Below, piece after piece: positions 44,709 through 54,001 of a stretch of 64,000 nt of DNA. The first letter of the stretch is position 1. Each line of letters starts with the position of its first letter. The stretch comes from Pseudomonas sp. QS1027 (GTDB lineage: Bacteria > Pseudomonadota > Gammaproteobacteria > Pseudomonadales > Pseudomonadaceae). Under the pieces are notes generated by a model. It had not been told where the DNA came from. It was given only the letters and a program-made list of their open reading frames with translations, and ran no database searches. The translations under genes were made by a program, and so were the position numbers. The stretch covers positions 1-64,000 of the forward strand of contig NZ_PHSU01000032.1 in the NCBI RefSeq assembly GCF_002814235.1. The letters are read 5' to 3'.

Positions 44709-46343
44709 ATGAAAGACCTGACTACCCTGGACGGCTCCGCGCCGCATCCAGCCATGGACGACCTGTGCACCCAAGCCAAGCGCGGCCAGATCAGCCGCCG
44801 GCAATTCCTCCACACCGCCACCCTGCTCGGCATCACCGCCGCCAGCGCCGGCAGCTTCCTCGGCCCGGTGCTGTTCAGCGACTCGGCCCAGGCGGCTGAA
44901 GTCGGCACCCCACGTAGCGGCGGCAGCCTGCGTTTTGCCTGCGCTATCCAGGAAATCCAGGACCCGATGCTCATCACCTGGATCGAAGCCTCGAACCTGA
45001 TGCGCAACAGCCTGGAATACCTGACCTGGGTCGATGCACAGAACATCACCCATCCGTACCTGGCCGAAAGCTGGAAGCCCTCGGACGACCTCAAGGAGTG
45101 GGTCTTCAACCTGCGCCAGGACGTCAAGTGGAGCAACGGCGACGCCTTCAACGCCGACGACGTCGAGCACAACTTCCAACGCTGGACCGGCGCCGAGTCC
45201 AAGTCGGTCAACCGCACCGCGTTCCAGGACATCGCCTCCTTCGAAAAACTCGGGCCTTACCAGTTCAAGCTGGTGCTCAAGCGGCCGATCCTGGCGATTC
45301 CGGAAATGCTCAACGCCTTCACCTGCGCCATCGTCCATCGCAGCTTCAAGGCTGGTGACGACTGGTCGAAAAATCCGCTCGGCACCGGTCCTTTCAAACT
45401 CACCTCGTTCGCCGTGAACAAGGAAGCCACCTTCGCCAAGCGCGCCGATTACTGGGGCAAGCCGGCCTATCTGGACGAGCTGCGCTATGTCGACATGGGC
45501 ACCGACGTGTCCACCCAACTGGCCGCCCTGCAAGCCGGGCAGGTCGACGTGTTGTACCGCGTCACCGTGGCCGAACTGGACCTGGCCAAGCGCCTGCCCA
45601 ACGCCAAGCTGCTGACCTGCAAATCGGCACAGACCGTGGTGATGCGCATGGCCGTGGACCAGAAGCCGTTCGACGACCTGCGCATCCGCAAGGCCGTGGC
45701 ACTCTGTGCCGACAACGCGCAGATGCTCAAGATCGCCTACCGCGGCATGGGCACCCTGGGCGAGGACCACCATGTGGCACCTTCGCACCCGGAATACTTC
45801 CCGCTGCCCAAGCGCACCCGCGACGTGGCCCAGGCCAAGGCGCTGCTGGCCGAAGCCGGACACCCCAAGGGCATCGACATCGACCTGATCGTCGGCAACA
45901 CCCAGGGTCGCTACGAGCAGGACACCGCGCAGATCCTCCAGCAAAACTGCCTGGAAGCCGGCATCCGCATCAACCTCAAGGTGATTCCCGCCACCCAGTA
46001 CTGGCCGATCTGGGACAAGGCCGCCTTCAGCCTCACCTACTGGGCCCATCGCCCGCTGGGGGTGATGTCCCTGGAGCTGGCCTACCGCGGCGGCGGTGCC
46101 TGGAACGAAAGCCACTACAGCGACCCGGCCTTCGACGCCGCCCTGGACAAGGCCATGGGCATCGTCGATCCGAAACAGCGCTCCCTGGCGATGCAAAGCG
46201 TCGAGCAGATCCTCCAGGACGCCTGCGTCATCGTCCAGCCGTTCTGGGCCGACAAGTTCACCGCCACGTCGCAGAAGGTCCAGGGCTTCCAGGTTCATCC
46301 ATCGGACTTCTACCCGATGAACGAAACCTGGCTCAGCGCCTGA
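44709..46343 (+). CDS. Peptide/opine-type ABC transporter binding protein with a Tat signal
   Basis: A 544-residue family 5 (DppA/OppA-like) solute-binding protein. After a 28-residue polar extension comes the twin-arginine motif SRRQFLHTATLLG (Arg30, Arg31) and a hydrophobic stretch ending SAQAAE, so export is probably by Tat, possibly already folded. The mature protein has GGSLRFACAIQEI, LAESWKPSDDLKEWVFNLRQ and GTGPFKL, typical of the family. GGAGAGG is just upstream of ATG 44709. First structural gene of the transporter operon. Confidence 0.9.
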   Translation: MKDLTTLDGSAPHPAMDDLCTQAKRGQISRRQFLHTATLLGITAASAGSFLGPVLFSDSAQAAEVGTPRSGGSLRFACAIQEIQDPMLITWIEASNLMRNSLEYLTWVDAQNITHPYLAESWKPSDDLKEWVFNLRQDVKWSNGDAFNADDVEHNFQRWTGAESKSVNRTAFQDIASFEKLGPYQFKLVLKRPILAIPEMLNAFTCAIVHRSFKAGDDWSKNPLGTGPFKLTSFAVNKEATFAKRADYWGKPAYLDELRYVDMGTDVSTQLAALQAGQVDVLYRVTVAELDLAKRLPNAKLLTCKSAQTVVMRMAVDQKPFDDLRIRKAVALCADNAQMLKIAYRGMGTLGEDHHVAPSHPEYFPLPKRTRDVAQAKALLAEAGHPKGIDIDLIVGNTQGRYEQDTAQILQQNCLEAGIRINLKVIPATQYWPIWDKAAFSLTYWAHRPLGVMSLELAYRGGGAWNESHYSDPAFDAALDKAMGIVDPKQRSLAMQSVEQILQDACVIVQPFWADKFTATSQKVQGFQVHPSDFYPMNETWLSA

Positions 46344-46417
46344 TCCGACCTCTGAAACAATGAGCTCGCCCACCCCGGTGCGGCGAGCCGGCAACTGTAT
46401 AGCCGGAGCATGCAAAC

Positions 46418-47371
46418 ATGGCTGATTTTCTGTGGCGCAAGCTACTGGCCCTGGCAGCGACGTTATTGTCGGTGTCACTGATCGTTTTTTTCGCCCTGGA
46501 GCTGAATATCGAGGACGTCGCGATCAACGTCCTCGGTCCCTACTCCGCCGCCGACCAACGCGCCGCCTGGCTCACCGAGCACGGCTACGACCAACCGTTC
46601 CTGTGGCGTTACCTGATCTGGCTGAAGGACTTCGTCAGCGGCCACTGGGGCACCTCGGTGCACTTTCGCGAACCGGTGATGGACCTGCTGCTGCCCAACC
46701 TCGGGCAGACCCTGATGCTGGCCGGTCTGGCGCTGTTGATCATGGTCCCCGTGGCCCTGACCCTCGGCGTGCTGGCCGGGATTCGCCAGGGCTCGCCGCT
46801 GGACCGCCTGGTGTCGTTCCTGTCCATCGTCACCACCTCGATCCCGGACTTCGCCAGTGCGGTGTTCGTCTCGGCGATCTTCGTCTTCTGGCTCAACTGG
46901 CTGCCGGGCGTGAGCAGCATGAGCGACGGTTTCAGCGCCCTGCAACTGGCGATGCCGCTGATGGTGCTGTGCCTGTTCGGCGTCGGCTACCTGGCACGGA
47001 TCACCCGGGCCTCGATGGTCGAAGTGATGCAGGCGCCGTACATCCGTACCGCCCGCCTCAAGGGTGCCTCGACTTCACGCATCGTGCTGCGCCATGCGCT
47101 GCGCAATGTGCTGATCGCGCCCATCACGGTGATCATGCTGTACATCCCGTGGCTGCTGTCCAACGTCATCGTGGTCGAGGTGTTCTTCGCCTACAAGGGC
47201 TTCGGCTCGCTGCTCTACACCGCCTCGCTGAACCATGACGTCTACCTGATCGAGGCCTGCGCGATGATCAGTGCGCTGGTGGTGGGCGCGACCAAGATCT
47301 TCTCCGACCTGGCCTATACCTGGCTCAACCCGCGCATCACCTTGCGCAGCCTTGGCGGGAGCGCCCGATGA
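46418..47371 (+). CDS. ABC transporter permease (DppB/OppB type)
   Basis: A 317-residue permease with six membrane segments and the family EAA loop near GYLARITRASMVEVMQAPYI, followed by RTARLKGAS. The N-terminal segment and the long periplasmic loop (20-100) are typical of DppB. Its last four bases (ATGA) overlap the start of the next permease gene. Confidence 0.9.
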   Translation: MADFLWRKLLALAATLLSVSLIVFFALELNIEDVAINVLGPYSAADQRAAWLTEHGYDQPFLWRYLIWLKDFVSGHWGTSVHFREPVMDLLLPNLGQTLMLAGLALLIMVPVALTLGVLAGIRQGSPLDRLVSFLSIVTTSIPDFASAVFVSAIFVFWLNWLPGVSSMSDGFSALQLAMPLMVLCLFGVGYLARITRASMVEVMQAPYIRTARLKGASTSRIVLRHALRNVLIAPITVIMLYIPWLLSNVIVVEVFFAYKGFGSLLYTASLNHDVYLIEACAMISALVVGATKIFSDLAYTWLNPRITLRSLGGSAR

Positions 47372-48204
47372 ACCTTCTGCATGCATTCAAGAACCCGTTG
47401 GCGGCCCTGGGCCTGTGCCTGGTGGGCGGCTGGGTGATCCTCGGGGTCTTCGCCCCCTGGCTGGCGCCCCATGACCCACTGGAAAGCTTCACCCCGCTGC
47501 TGACACCGTTCAGCGACGACGGCAGCGGCCAGACCTTCCTGCTGGGTACCGATGTGCTGGGCCGCGATATTCTCTCGCGACTGATCTGGGGCACCCGCAC
47601 GGTGTTGCTCTGGTCGACCCTGGCGACCCTCACCGCGTTTGCCTTCGGCATCGCCATGGGCCTGTGCGCCGGCTACTTCAATGGCTGGGTCGACTCGGTG
47701 CTGTCCTATATCGCCGACACCGTGCTGTCGTTCCCGGTGCTGGTGTTGTACATCGTGATCATCATCGCCCTCGGCGCCTCGGCGCTGAATATCCTGATCG
47801 CGGTGACGTTCACCAGCGCCCCGGCGATCTTCCGGATCATGCGCGCCCTGACCATGGACCTGCGTTCCCGGGACTATGTGCTCAGCGCCATCACCCAGGG
47901 TGAAAGCTCGTTGCGGATCATGACCGTGGAAATCCTGCCCAACTGCGGCGGCCCGCTGATCGTCGATTTCTGCCTGCGTATCGGCTACACCGCGATCATG
48001 ATCGGTGCCCTCGGTTTCCTCGGCCTCGGCCTGCCACCGCCAACCCCGGACTGGGGCGGCATGATCAACGAAGGCCGCAGCATGGCCATCGCGTTTCCCC
48101 ACCTGGTGATCTTCCCGTGCATTGCCATCTCCACCCTGATGCTTGGCCTCAGCCTGCTGGCGGACGGCCTGGACGAACACGCCCAGAAAGGCACAAGGAG
48201 TTGA
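47368..48204 (+). CDS. ABC transporter permease (DppC/OppC type)
   Basis: A 278-residue permease with the DppC features: LLGTDVLGRDILSRLIWGTR near residue 50 and the EAA-type loop around IMRALTMDLRSRDYVLSAIT. The ending PPPTPDWGGMINEG is characteristic. Coupled to the upstream permease by a 4-bp overlap; two bases separate it from the ATPase's TTG/ATG region. Confidence 0.9.
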   Translation: MNLLHAFKNPLAALGLCLVGGWVILGVFAPWLAPHDPLESFTPLLTPFSDDGSGQTFLLGTDVLGRDILSRLIWGTRTVLLWSTLATLTAFAFGIAMGLCAGYFNGWVDSVLSYIADTVLSFPVLVLYIVIIIALGASALNILIAVTFTSAPAIFRIMRALTMDLRSRDYVLSAITQGESSLRIMTVEILPNCGGPLIVDFCLRIGYTAIMIGALGFLGLGLPPPTPDWGGMINEGRSMAIAFPHLVIFPCIAISTLMLGLSLLADGLDEHAQKGTRS

Positions 48205-48206
48205 GT

Positions 48207-49847
48207 ATGAGCAGCCAACAAGTATTGCGCGTCGAGGGCTTGTCCATCGAACTGCCGCCAGGCGCGGACCGCAGCCATGCGGTACAGAAAATCGACCTGG
48301 ATGTGCGCAAGGGCGAAATCCTCTGCGTGATCGGCGAGTCCGGCTCGGGCAAATCGGTGCTCTCCGGGGCCATCATGGGCGACTACGCCAAGGGCCTGCG
48401 CCACAGCGAAGGACGTATCGATTTCCTCGGCGAGGACATCTGCAGCATGCCCGAAGCGCAGTTGCGCGGCCTGCGTGGCAACCGCATCGCGATGATCTTC
48501 CAGGAGCCCATGGCGGCTCTCAATCCGGCGATCCGCATCGGTCGGCAAGTGGAGGAAATCTTCGAGATCCACGCCCCGCAGATGGGTGCGGCCGAGCGGC
48601 GCGAACGCATGCTCGCGTTGCTCGAGTCGACCCAGTTGCCGGAGCCACCACGGATCGCCAACAGCTTTCCCCATCAACTCTCCGGCGGCCAATGCCAGCG
48701 GGTGGTGATCGCCATGGCCCTGGCGATGAACCCGGACCTGCTGATCGCCGACGAACCGACTACCGCCCTGGACGTGACGACCCAGGCTCAGGTCCTCAAG
48801 CTGATCCGCGAACTGCGTGGGCGCGGCCAGCACGGCATCCTGTTCATCACCCATGACTTCGGCGTGGTGGCGGAAATCGCCGACCGCATCGCCGTGATGG
48901 AAGGCGGCCGGCTGGTGGAAATCGGCGAGCGCGACCAAGTCTTGCAGGCGCCTCGCCACGCCTACACACGCAAGCTGATCGCCGCGGTTCCGGCGTTGAA
49001 CCCGGAGCTGCACGTGCCCTGCGCCGACGGTGAGATCGCCCTGCGGATCGAACACCTGAACAAGACCTATCACGTGGAAGGGCGTCAGGTCTGCGCGCTC
49101 AAGGATGTCTCACTGCAACTGCCACGGGGCAAGACCCTGGCGATTGTCGGCGAGTCCGGCTCGGGCAAGAGCACCCTGGTCAAGGCGGCGATTCGTCTGG
49201 TGGACAGCGACAGCGGGCATGTCTGGCTCGGCGACAGCGACTTCCTCGCCCTCAAGGGCGAGGCGCTGACCCGGGGCCGGCGGCAGATCCAGATGATTTT
49301 CCAGGACCCCTACGGCTCGCTCAATCCGCGCCATCGGGTCGGCGACATCATCGCCCGTGCCGCGCAACTGCGTGGCGTGTCGGCCAAGGACGCCTGGATC
49401 GAAGCCGGCGATCTGCTGGAGCAGGTCGGCCTCAAGCGCGACGCGCTGAAACGCAAGCCCCGGCAGTTCTCCGGCGGCCAGCGCCAGCGCATCGGCATCG
49501 CCCGCGCCCTGGCCATGCGTCCGCAGGTCCTGATTGCCGATGAAAGCGTGTCGGCACTGGACGTCTCGGTGCAGAAACAGGTGCTGGAACTGCTGGCCGA
49601 ACTCCAGCAACGGCTCAACCTGAGCATCCTGTTCATCACCCACGACCTGCGCGTGGCGGCGCAGATCAGCGATCACATCGCGGTGATGCGCCAGGGCGAA
49701 GTGGTCGAGTACGGCACCGCCGAGCAGGTGCTGCTGCACCCTCGACATAGCTATACCCAGACCCTGCTGGCCGCCGCGCCCGGGGCTTCGGTGCGACCGC
49801 CGCCACAGGCGGGACCGGCACCGGACCTGAGTGCCGCCGGCGGCTGA
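48207..49847 (+). CDS. ABC transporter ATP-binding protein, fused DppD-DppF type
   Basis: A 546-residue protein with two complete ATPase domains. The first has Walker A GESGSGKS (43-50), signature LSGGQCQRVV, and Walker B LLIADEPTTALD. The second has GESGSGKST near 314, FSGGQRQRIGIARAL, and VLIADESVSALD, where the usual DEPVSALD has Ser for Pro. It drives the two permeases. AAGGAG is upstream of ATG 48207. A short Pro/Ala-rich tail ends the protein. Confidence 0.9.
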   Translation: MSSQQVLRVEGLSIELPPGADRSHAVQKIDLDVRKGEILCVIGESGSGKSVLSGAIMGDYAKGLRHSEGRIDFLGEDICSMPEAQLRGLRGNRIAMIFQEPMAALNPAIRIGRQVEEIFEIHAPQMGAAERRERMLALLESTQLPEPPRIANSFPHQLSGGQCQRVVIAMALAMNPDLLIADEPTTALDVTTQAQVLKLIRELRGRGQHGILFITHDFGVVAEIADRIAVMEGGRLVEIGERDQVLQAPRHAYTRKLIAAVPALNPELHVPCADGEIALRIEHLNKTYHVEGRQVCALKDVSLQLPRGKTLAIVGESGSGKSTLVKAAIRLVDSDSGHVWLGDSDFLALKGEALTRGRRQIQMIFQDPYGSLNPRHRVGDIIARAAQLRGVSAKDAWIEAGDLLEQVGLKRDALKRKPRQFSGGQRQRIGIARALAMRPQVLIADESVSALDVSVQKQVLELLAELQQRLNLSILFITHDLRVAAQISDHIAVMRQGEVVEYGTAEQVLLHPRHSYTQTLLAAAPGASVRPPPQAGPAPDLSAAGG

Positions 49848-49986
49848 CCCTCCCGGCCCGCTACCCACTGGACGCTGTTCACAGCCTTGGTCGTAGCGGG
49901 CCCTACCCCTTTCATCCAGACCGCGCTTTTGCCGTGGCCGGGATGGCTGTTGCCAACAATAAACCTAGAGAAGAGACGGAGCGACC

Positions 49987-51168
49987 ATGAACTTGAACAC
50001 CACCCGGGCCTTGCGCTCATTAACCCCGCTGGCGCTGTTGGGCGCCCTTTCCACTCCCGCGATGGCGATCCAGGTCACCGACAACCTGGACATCGGCGGT
50101 GCCGTCCGTTATCGCTGGGACTACGCCCCGGATCGCGATATCCAGAAGTTCGACTTCGACACCGCGTTCCTCACCGCCAAGTACAACTCCGACACCTGGA
50201 TCGCCGCCGCCAAGTATCGCTTCTACGGGCGCTCCTACCCTTACCAGTACACCGATCGCATCGGCGCGGTGCAGTTCGCCGAAACGGCCTGGGTCGGCTA
50301 CAAATTCAACCCGGACCAACAGGTGCAGGTCGGCCTGAACCAGATTCCGTTCGGCCTGCAACCCTACTTCGGCAGCACCTTCTATGAAACCCTGGGCAAC
50401 GTCGTCGGCCTGGAAGACGTGGAAGAAGTCGGCGCCAAATACATCCAGCAGAGCGGCGACTGGAACCTGCAAGCCGGCTTCTACCTGCGCCCGGCCCTGC
50501 AAGGGCGCGGTACCAGCAACGGCGATACCTACTCCACCGTGGTCTCCCGGGCCGACAGCTATGTGACCGATGGCAGCAACAACCAGGAACACAACACCGC
50601 CGTGGTGCGCCTGGCCAAGGCCATCCAACTGGGTAACTGGAAGTCCGAGGTGGGGATCTCGGGTTTGACCTCGACCCTGGAAAACCGCGACACCGGTGAC
50701 GACGGCCGACGCAACGCCGTGGCCATCCACTACCTGGGCAAGGACGGTCCGTGGGGCCTGCAATTGCAGGCGGCGCGCCAGCAGATGTCACCACGCAATC
50801 CCGGCAGCAACGAGGTGGTGACCTTCGGCGGTTATGACGGCACCTTCAACGTCGCCAGCCGCGGCAACCTCTACGTCGCCGACCTGAGCTACGACGTCGA
50901 CGGCAAGTACCTGCTCGACCAGATCAGCGGGATCAAGCTGTACGCCAACTACAGCGCCTTCGACAAATCGGCGGATGACTTCAAGACCTCGCAACGCCTG
51001 ATTCTCGGCACCTCGTTTTCGGTGAGCAAGTTCTGGGTCGCCACCGAATGGCTGATCGGCAAGAACGACCCTTACATCGGTGGCAGCAGCTATACCCAAA
51101 GCCTCGCGGCCGGCGGTACCGATCTCTGGAAAAACCAGCTGTATGTGAACATCGGTTATTACTTCTGA
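49987..51168 (+). CDS. Outer-membrane beta-barrel protein (putative specific porin)
   Basis: A 393-residue protein with a Sec signal peptide cleaved after about TPAMA (residue 22). The mature protein shows alternating amphipathic strands, for example DIGGAVRYRWDY and WIAAAKYRFYGRSYPYQY, and ends in an aromatic residue (NIGYYF), as needed for barrel assembly. It is not an OprD. It follows the ABC transporter by 139 bp and probably lets the same solute across the outer membrane. I do not recognise the exact family. Confidence 0.78.
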   Translation: MNLNTTRALRSLTPLALLGALSTPAMAIQVTDNLDIGGAVRYRWDYAPDRDIQKFDFDTAFLTAKYNSDTWIAAAKYRFYGRSYPYQYTDRIGAVQFAETAWVGYKFNPDQQVQVGLNQIPFGLQPYFGSTFYETLGNVVGLEDVEEVGAKYIQQSGDWNLQAGFYLRPALQGRGTSNGDTYSTVVSRADSYVTDGSNNQEHNTAVVRLAKAIQLGNWKSEVGISGLTSTLENRDTGDDGRRNAVAIHYLGKDGPWGLQLQAARQQMSPRNPGSNEVVTFGGYDGTFNVASRGNLYVADLSYDVDGKYLLDQISGIKLYANYSAFDKSADDFKTSQRLILGTSFSVSKFWVATEWLIGKNDPYIGGSSYTQSLAAGGTDLWKNQLYVNIGYYF

Positions 51169-51223
51169 GGGTGCTGCTTGCGGGTGACAAGCACGTGAGT
51201 CTTGCAGCGCACTCGCGGGCGCT

Positions 51224-51248
51224 ATCGCCAGCAAGCCGGCTCCTACAG
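51224..51248. repeat. Single REP arm
   Basis: One unpaired REP copy (ATCGCCAGCAAGCCGGCTCC). The remainder of the 375-base gap before the LysR gene (51249-51543) holds no recognisable gene; it is AT-rich in its second half, where the LysR promoter would be. Confidence 0.8.
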
Positions 51249-51543
51249 ATGGGCGCTCGTCCACGAGATTGCGTCGTGTTCGAGCGCCCACCTTTTACCT
51301 CCTCATTTCGTTGCGCATCTTTGTGGGGGAGCACCTGGGCTCTCCCACCTTTTTCCATTCCCGCCGACTATTTCATGCAACAGCCGCAAGCAACGCTTGC
51401 ATCGGATCGCCGCTGATAGTCAGATATCTCCTACAGAAAAAGCACGTCAAATAACAACAATAAACCGACTCCACACGCCCCGACCCCGTCTTTCGATACG
51501 GTGTTCTTCAGCTGTGTGCCAGCCGGTCCGGAGTATCTATTTC

Positions 51544-52419
51544 ATGCGTCAACTGCCCTCGCTGAACATGCTCCGCGTGTTCGAGGAAGTCGCCCGGCAT
51601 CGCAGCTTCAGCCAGGCCGCCGCGTCCCTGAACGTGACCCAGGGCGCAGTCAGCCGACAGATCAAGCAGCTTGAAGATTACCTTGGCGTCGCCTTGTTCG
51701 TGCGTACACCACGGGGCTTGTCGCTGACCGAATCGGGAACGGCACTCTCGCCGCAGTTGGGCGATGCTTTCGACCATATCGAACGCGCCCTGCAAGCCGT
51801 GCGGGTGCCCAATCTGCGCCAGCGCCTGCGTATCCTCGCGCCACCGACCTGGGCCACCCGCTGGTTGTCGGCGCACCTGCGGGCCTTCTGTCAGCGTTAT
51901 CCGGACATCAGCCTGAGCGTGACCAACCAGGCCAGCCATGACAGCCTCGCCGAGGTCGACTGCCAGATCCGTTTCGGCCTGGAGGCGGACCCGCATTGCA
52001 GCAGTCAGTTGCTGGTGATGGAGCGGCATATCGCCGTGGCGAGCCCGGAGCTGTTCGAACAGGGCGAGGCGCCGGACCTGCGCCACTCTCCCCTGCTGCA
52101 TATCCTGCATGACGGCAAGCGCCTCAAGGTCTGGGAGAACTGGCTGGCGGCCATGGGCCGGGAGGATGTGGATGCCCGGCAAGGGCTGGAATTCAGCACC
52201 CTGGACCAGGTGATCAACACCGCACTGGCCGGTGGTGGACTGGCGGTGATCGATCGGCAGATGATCGTCAAGGAACTGGCCAATGGCAGCCTGCTGCCCA
52301 TCACCCCGGTGGAGGTGGTCGGGCCGTATGGTTATTGGCTGGATGTGGCGAATGACAAGCAGGGGTTGTCGAAAGTGCGGCTGTTTACCGAGTGGTTGAG
52401 CCTGGTGAGCAATCCCTGA
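51544..52419 (+). CDS. LysR-family transcriptional regulator (GcvA-like)
   Basis: A 291-residue regulator of the same subgroup as the LysR at 38432: opening LPSLNMLRVFEEVARHRSFS, helix-turn-helix QAAASLNVTQGAVSRQIKQL, and effector-domain start LRILAPPTWATRWLSAHL. The ribosome site before ATG 51544 is poor. It lies downstream of the transporter/porin genes and is another candidate controller of the duplicated control region. Confidence 0.86.
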   Translation: MRQLPSLNMLRVFEEVARHRSFSQAAASLNVTQGAVSRQIKQLEDYLGVALFVRTPRGLSLTESGTALSPQLGDAFDHIERALQAVRVPNLRQRLRILAPPTWATRWLSAHLRAFCQRYPDISLSVTNQASHDSLAEVDCQIRFGLEADPHCSSQLLVMERHIAVASPELFEQGEAPDLRHSPLLHILHDGKRLKVWENWLAAMGREDVDARQGLEFSTLDQVINTALAGGGLAVIDRQMIVKELANGSLLPITPVEVVGPYGYWLDVANDKQGLSKVRLFTEWLSLVSNP

Positions 52420-52440
52420 GTTTTTAGTGTTTGTGAGGAC

Positions 52441-52559
52441 GCCTTCGCGGCGGTGCGGCGATCCGACAAGCCCTGCTCCTACAGTTTTGCGTCGTAAATA
52501 AAGTCTGTGTTCGACGCTATCCTGTAGGAGCAGGGCTTGCCCGCGAAGAGGCCTACAGG
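52441..52559. repeat. REP pair of a second subtype
   Basis: Arms carry the core AGGAGCAGGGCTTGCCCGCG (right) and, inverted, a diverged left arm (GACAAGCCCTGCTCCTACAG). This differs from the GAGCCGGCTTGCTGGCGATG subtype found elsewhere in the window. The right boundary overlaps the stop codon of the MFS gene at 52553. Confidence 0.8.
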
Positions 52560-53914
52560 GTCGCCACCTTCATCGGCTTGACCACCTCAGCCGGCACCAC
52601 CTCCTCGGCCTTGCACGCCTGACTCAGGGTCAGCGACTTGGTCTCCGGCGCCCAGGCCCAGGAGATCAGCGCACCCAGTGCCAGGATCGCCGCGAGGATC
52701 CCCATGGTCGAACTCAAGCCAATCCCCGCCACACTCACCGGCAACAGAAAGGTACTCACCGCCGACCCCAGACGGCTGACCGCCGTCGCCAGACCAATCC
52801 CACTGGCCCGCACTTCCGTCGGGAAACTCTCCGCCGGAAACACCCCCACCAGGTTGCTCACTGCCGACAGCACCAGGGTAAACAACCCGAACACCAACAC
52901 CATCAGCCATGCCGCACTGCCCGGCAACACCGCCAGCAGAAACAAAGCCACCGCCAGGATAATGAACGAGTTGATCAGAAAGCCCCGGCGGGAAAACTTC
53001 ACCGTGCACCAGATGCCGATCAATGCACCGACGATCAACAGCAGATTGAGCAGCAACTCCGTGCCGAAGCCCTCGGCCAACCCCATCTTCTGCAGGATCG
53101 ACGGCAGGAAGGTGTAGATGGCGAAGTACGGCATGACGATGCAGACAAAGAACAGGCAGTTGAACGCCGTGCGCTTGCGATACTCGGGGCTGAACAACAC
53201 GCCATAACCCGAGCGGGTTTGCGTGGATTGTTCTTCGTCCAGCACCACATGCGCCCCCAGGTGTTTGTGCACCACCGCCCGGGCCTCGGCGATACGCCCC
53301 TGGTTGACCAGCCAGCGCGGTGACTCCGGCGTGCCGATGCGCGCCAGCAGGATCAAGCCGGCGGGAATCGCCGAGGAGGCCAGCATCCAGCGCCAGGCAT
53401 CGTCACCCAGTCCGAGCATGGCGGTGCCGACAAAGGTCGCGGCGACATAACCGAAGGTCCAGATCACGCTGAACGAGCCCAGCAACACGCCGCGGTGTTT
53501 CCTCGGCGAGAACTCCGCCAGCATCGCATGACCGACACTGAAGTCACCGCCCAGGCCGATACCGATCAGCACCCGACAGAGAAACAGCTGCATCGCGGTT
53601 TCGGCATAGAACTGCAGCACCGAAGCCAGGGTGATCAGCACGAAGCTGACCAGGAAGATTTTCTGCCGGCCGACACGGTCGGAGATCCAGCCGAAAAACA
53701 GGCTGCCGAGAAACAGGCCGATCAACGCCGAGGCACCGATCAGCCCCTGCCAGAAGGCATCGAGGTGCAGTTGCGGGCTGATCAGGGTGAAGGCGATACC
53801 GATCAGGCCGAGGATATAGCCGTCGGTGAAATGGGCGCCGAAGGTCAGGCCGGCGATCTTGATATGGAAGCGACCGATAGGCAGATCGTCAATCTTGACG
53901 GGCTGTATGGACAT
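52553..53914 (-). CDS. MFS transporter (metabolite:H+ symporter type)
   Basis: A 453-residue inner-membrane transporter with 12 predicted segments. Family motifs: SLFFGWISDRVGRQKIFLVS (loop 2-3), RVLIGIGLGGDFSVGHAMLAEFSPRKHRG, and PESPRWLVNQGR. This matches the sugar-porter/aromatic-acid symporter superfamily. The stop codon TAG lies within the boundary of a REP element. It is downstream of the ALDH/AKR/Fae operon, separated by a strong hairpin. Confidence 0.88.
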   Translation of the reverse strand: MSIQPVKIDDLPIGRFHIKIAGLTFGAHFTDGYILGLIGIAFTLISPQLHLDAFWQGLIGASALIGLFLGSLFFGWISDRVGRQKIFLVSFVLITLASVLQFYAETAMQLFLCRVLIGIGLGGDFSVGHAMLAEFSPRKHRGVLLGSFSVIWTFGYVAATFVGTAMLGLGDDAWRWMLASSAIPAGLILLARIGTPESPRWLVNQGRIAEARAVVHKHLGAHVVLDEEQSTQTRSGYGVLFSPEYRKRTAFNCLFFVCIVMPYFAIYTFLPSILQKMGLAEGFGTELLLNLLLIVGALIGIWCTVKFSRRGFLINSFIILAVALFLLAVLPGSAAWLMVLVFGLFTLVLSAVSNLVGVFPAESFPTEVRASGIGLATAVSRLGSAVSTFLLPVSVAGIGLSSTMGILAAILALGALISWAWAPETKSLTLSQACKAEEVVPAEVVKPMKVATL

Positions 53915-53960
53915 GTTCGTCTCCAGTTATTGTTCTTGAAGGAGAATTGAAAGCAGATAC

Positions 53961-53993
53961 CGCCCCCTCCCACAGGTTGTGTGGGAGGGGGCG
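53961..53993. terminator. Long perfect hairpin between the SSADH-type gene and the MFS gene
   Basis: CGCCCCCTCCCACA (53961-53974) pairs perfectly with TGTGGGAGGGGGCG (53980-53993) across a 5-base loop. There is no clear T run on either strand, so it may reduce transcription into the MFS gene or protect the mRNA 3' end. Confidence 0.55.
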
Positions 53994-54001
53994 CTGATGG
54001 G

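Noticed and set aside
44640..46478. A very long open frame (over 600 codons) antisense to the ABC binding-protein gene
   Set aside because: It is a shadow of GC-rich codon use; the plus-strand protein has clear family motifs, a Tat signal and a ribosome site, while the antisense product is His/Gln/Arg-rich with no recognisable domain.
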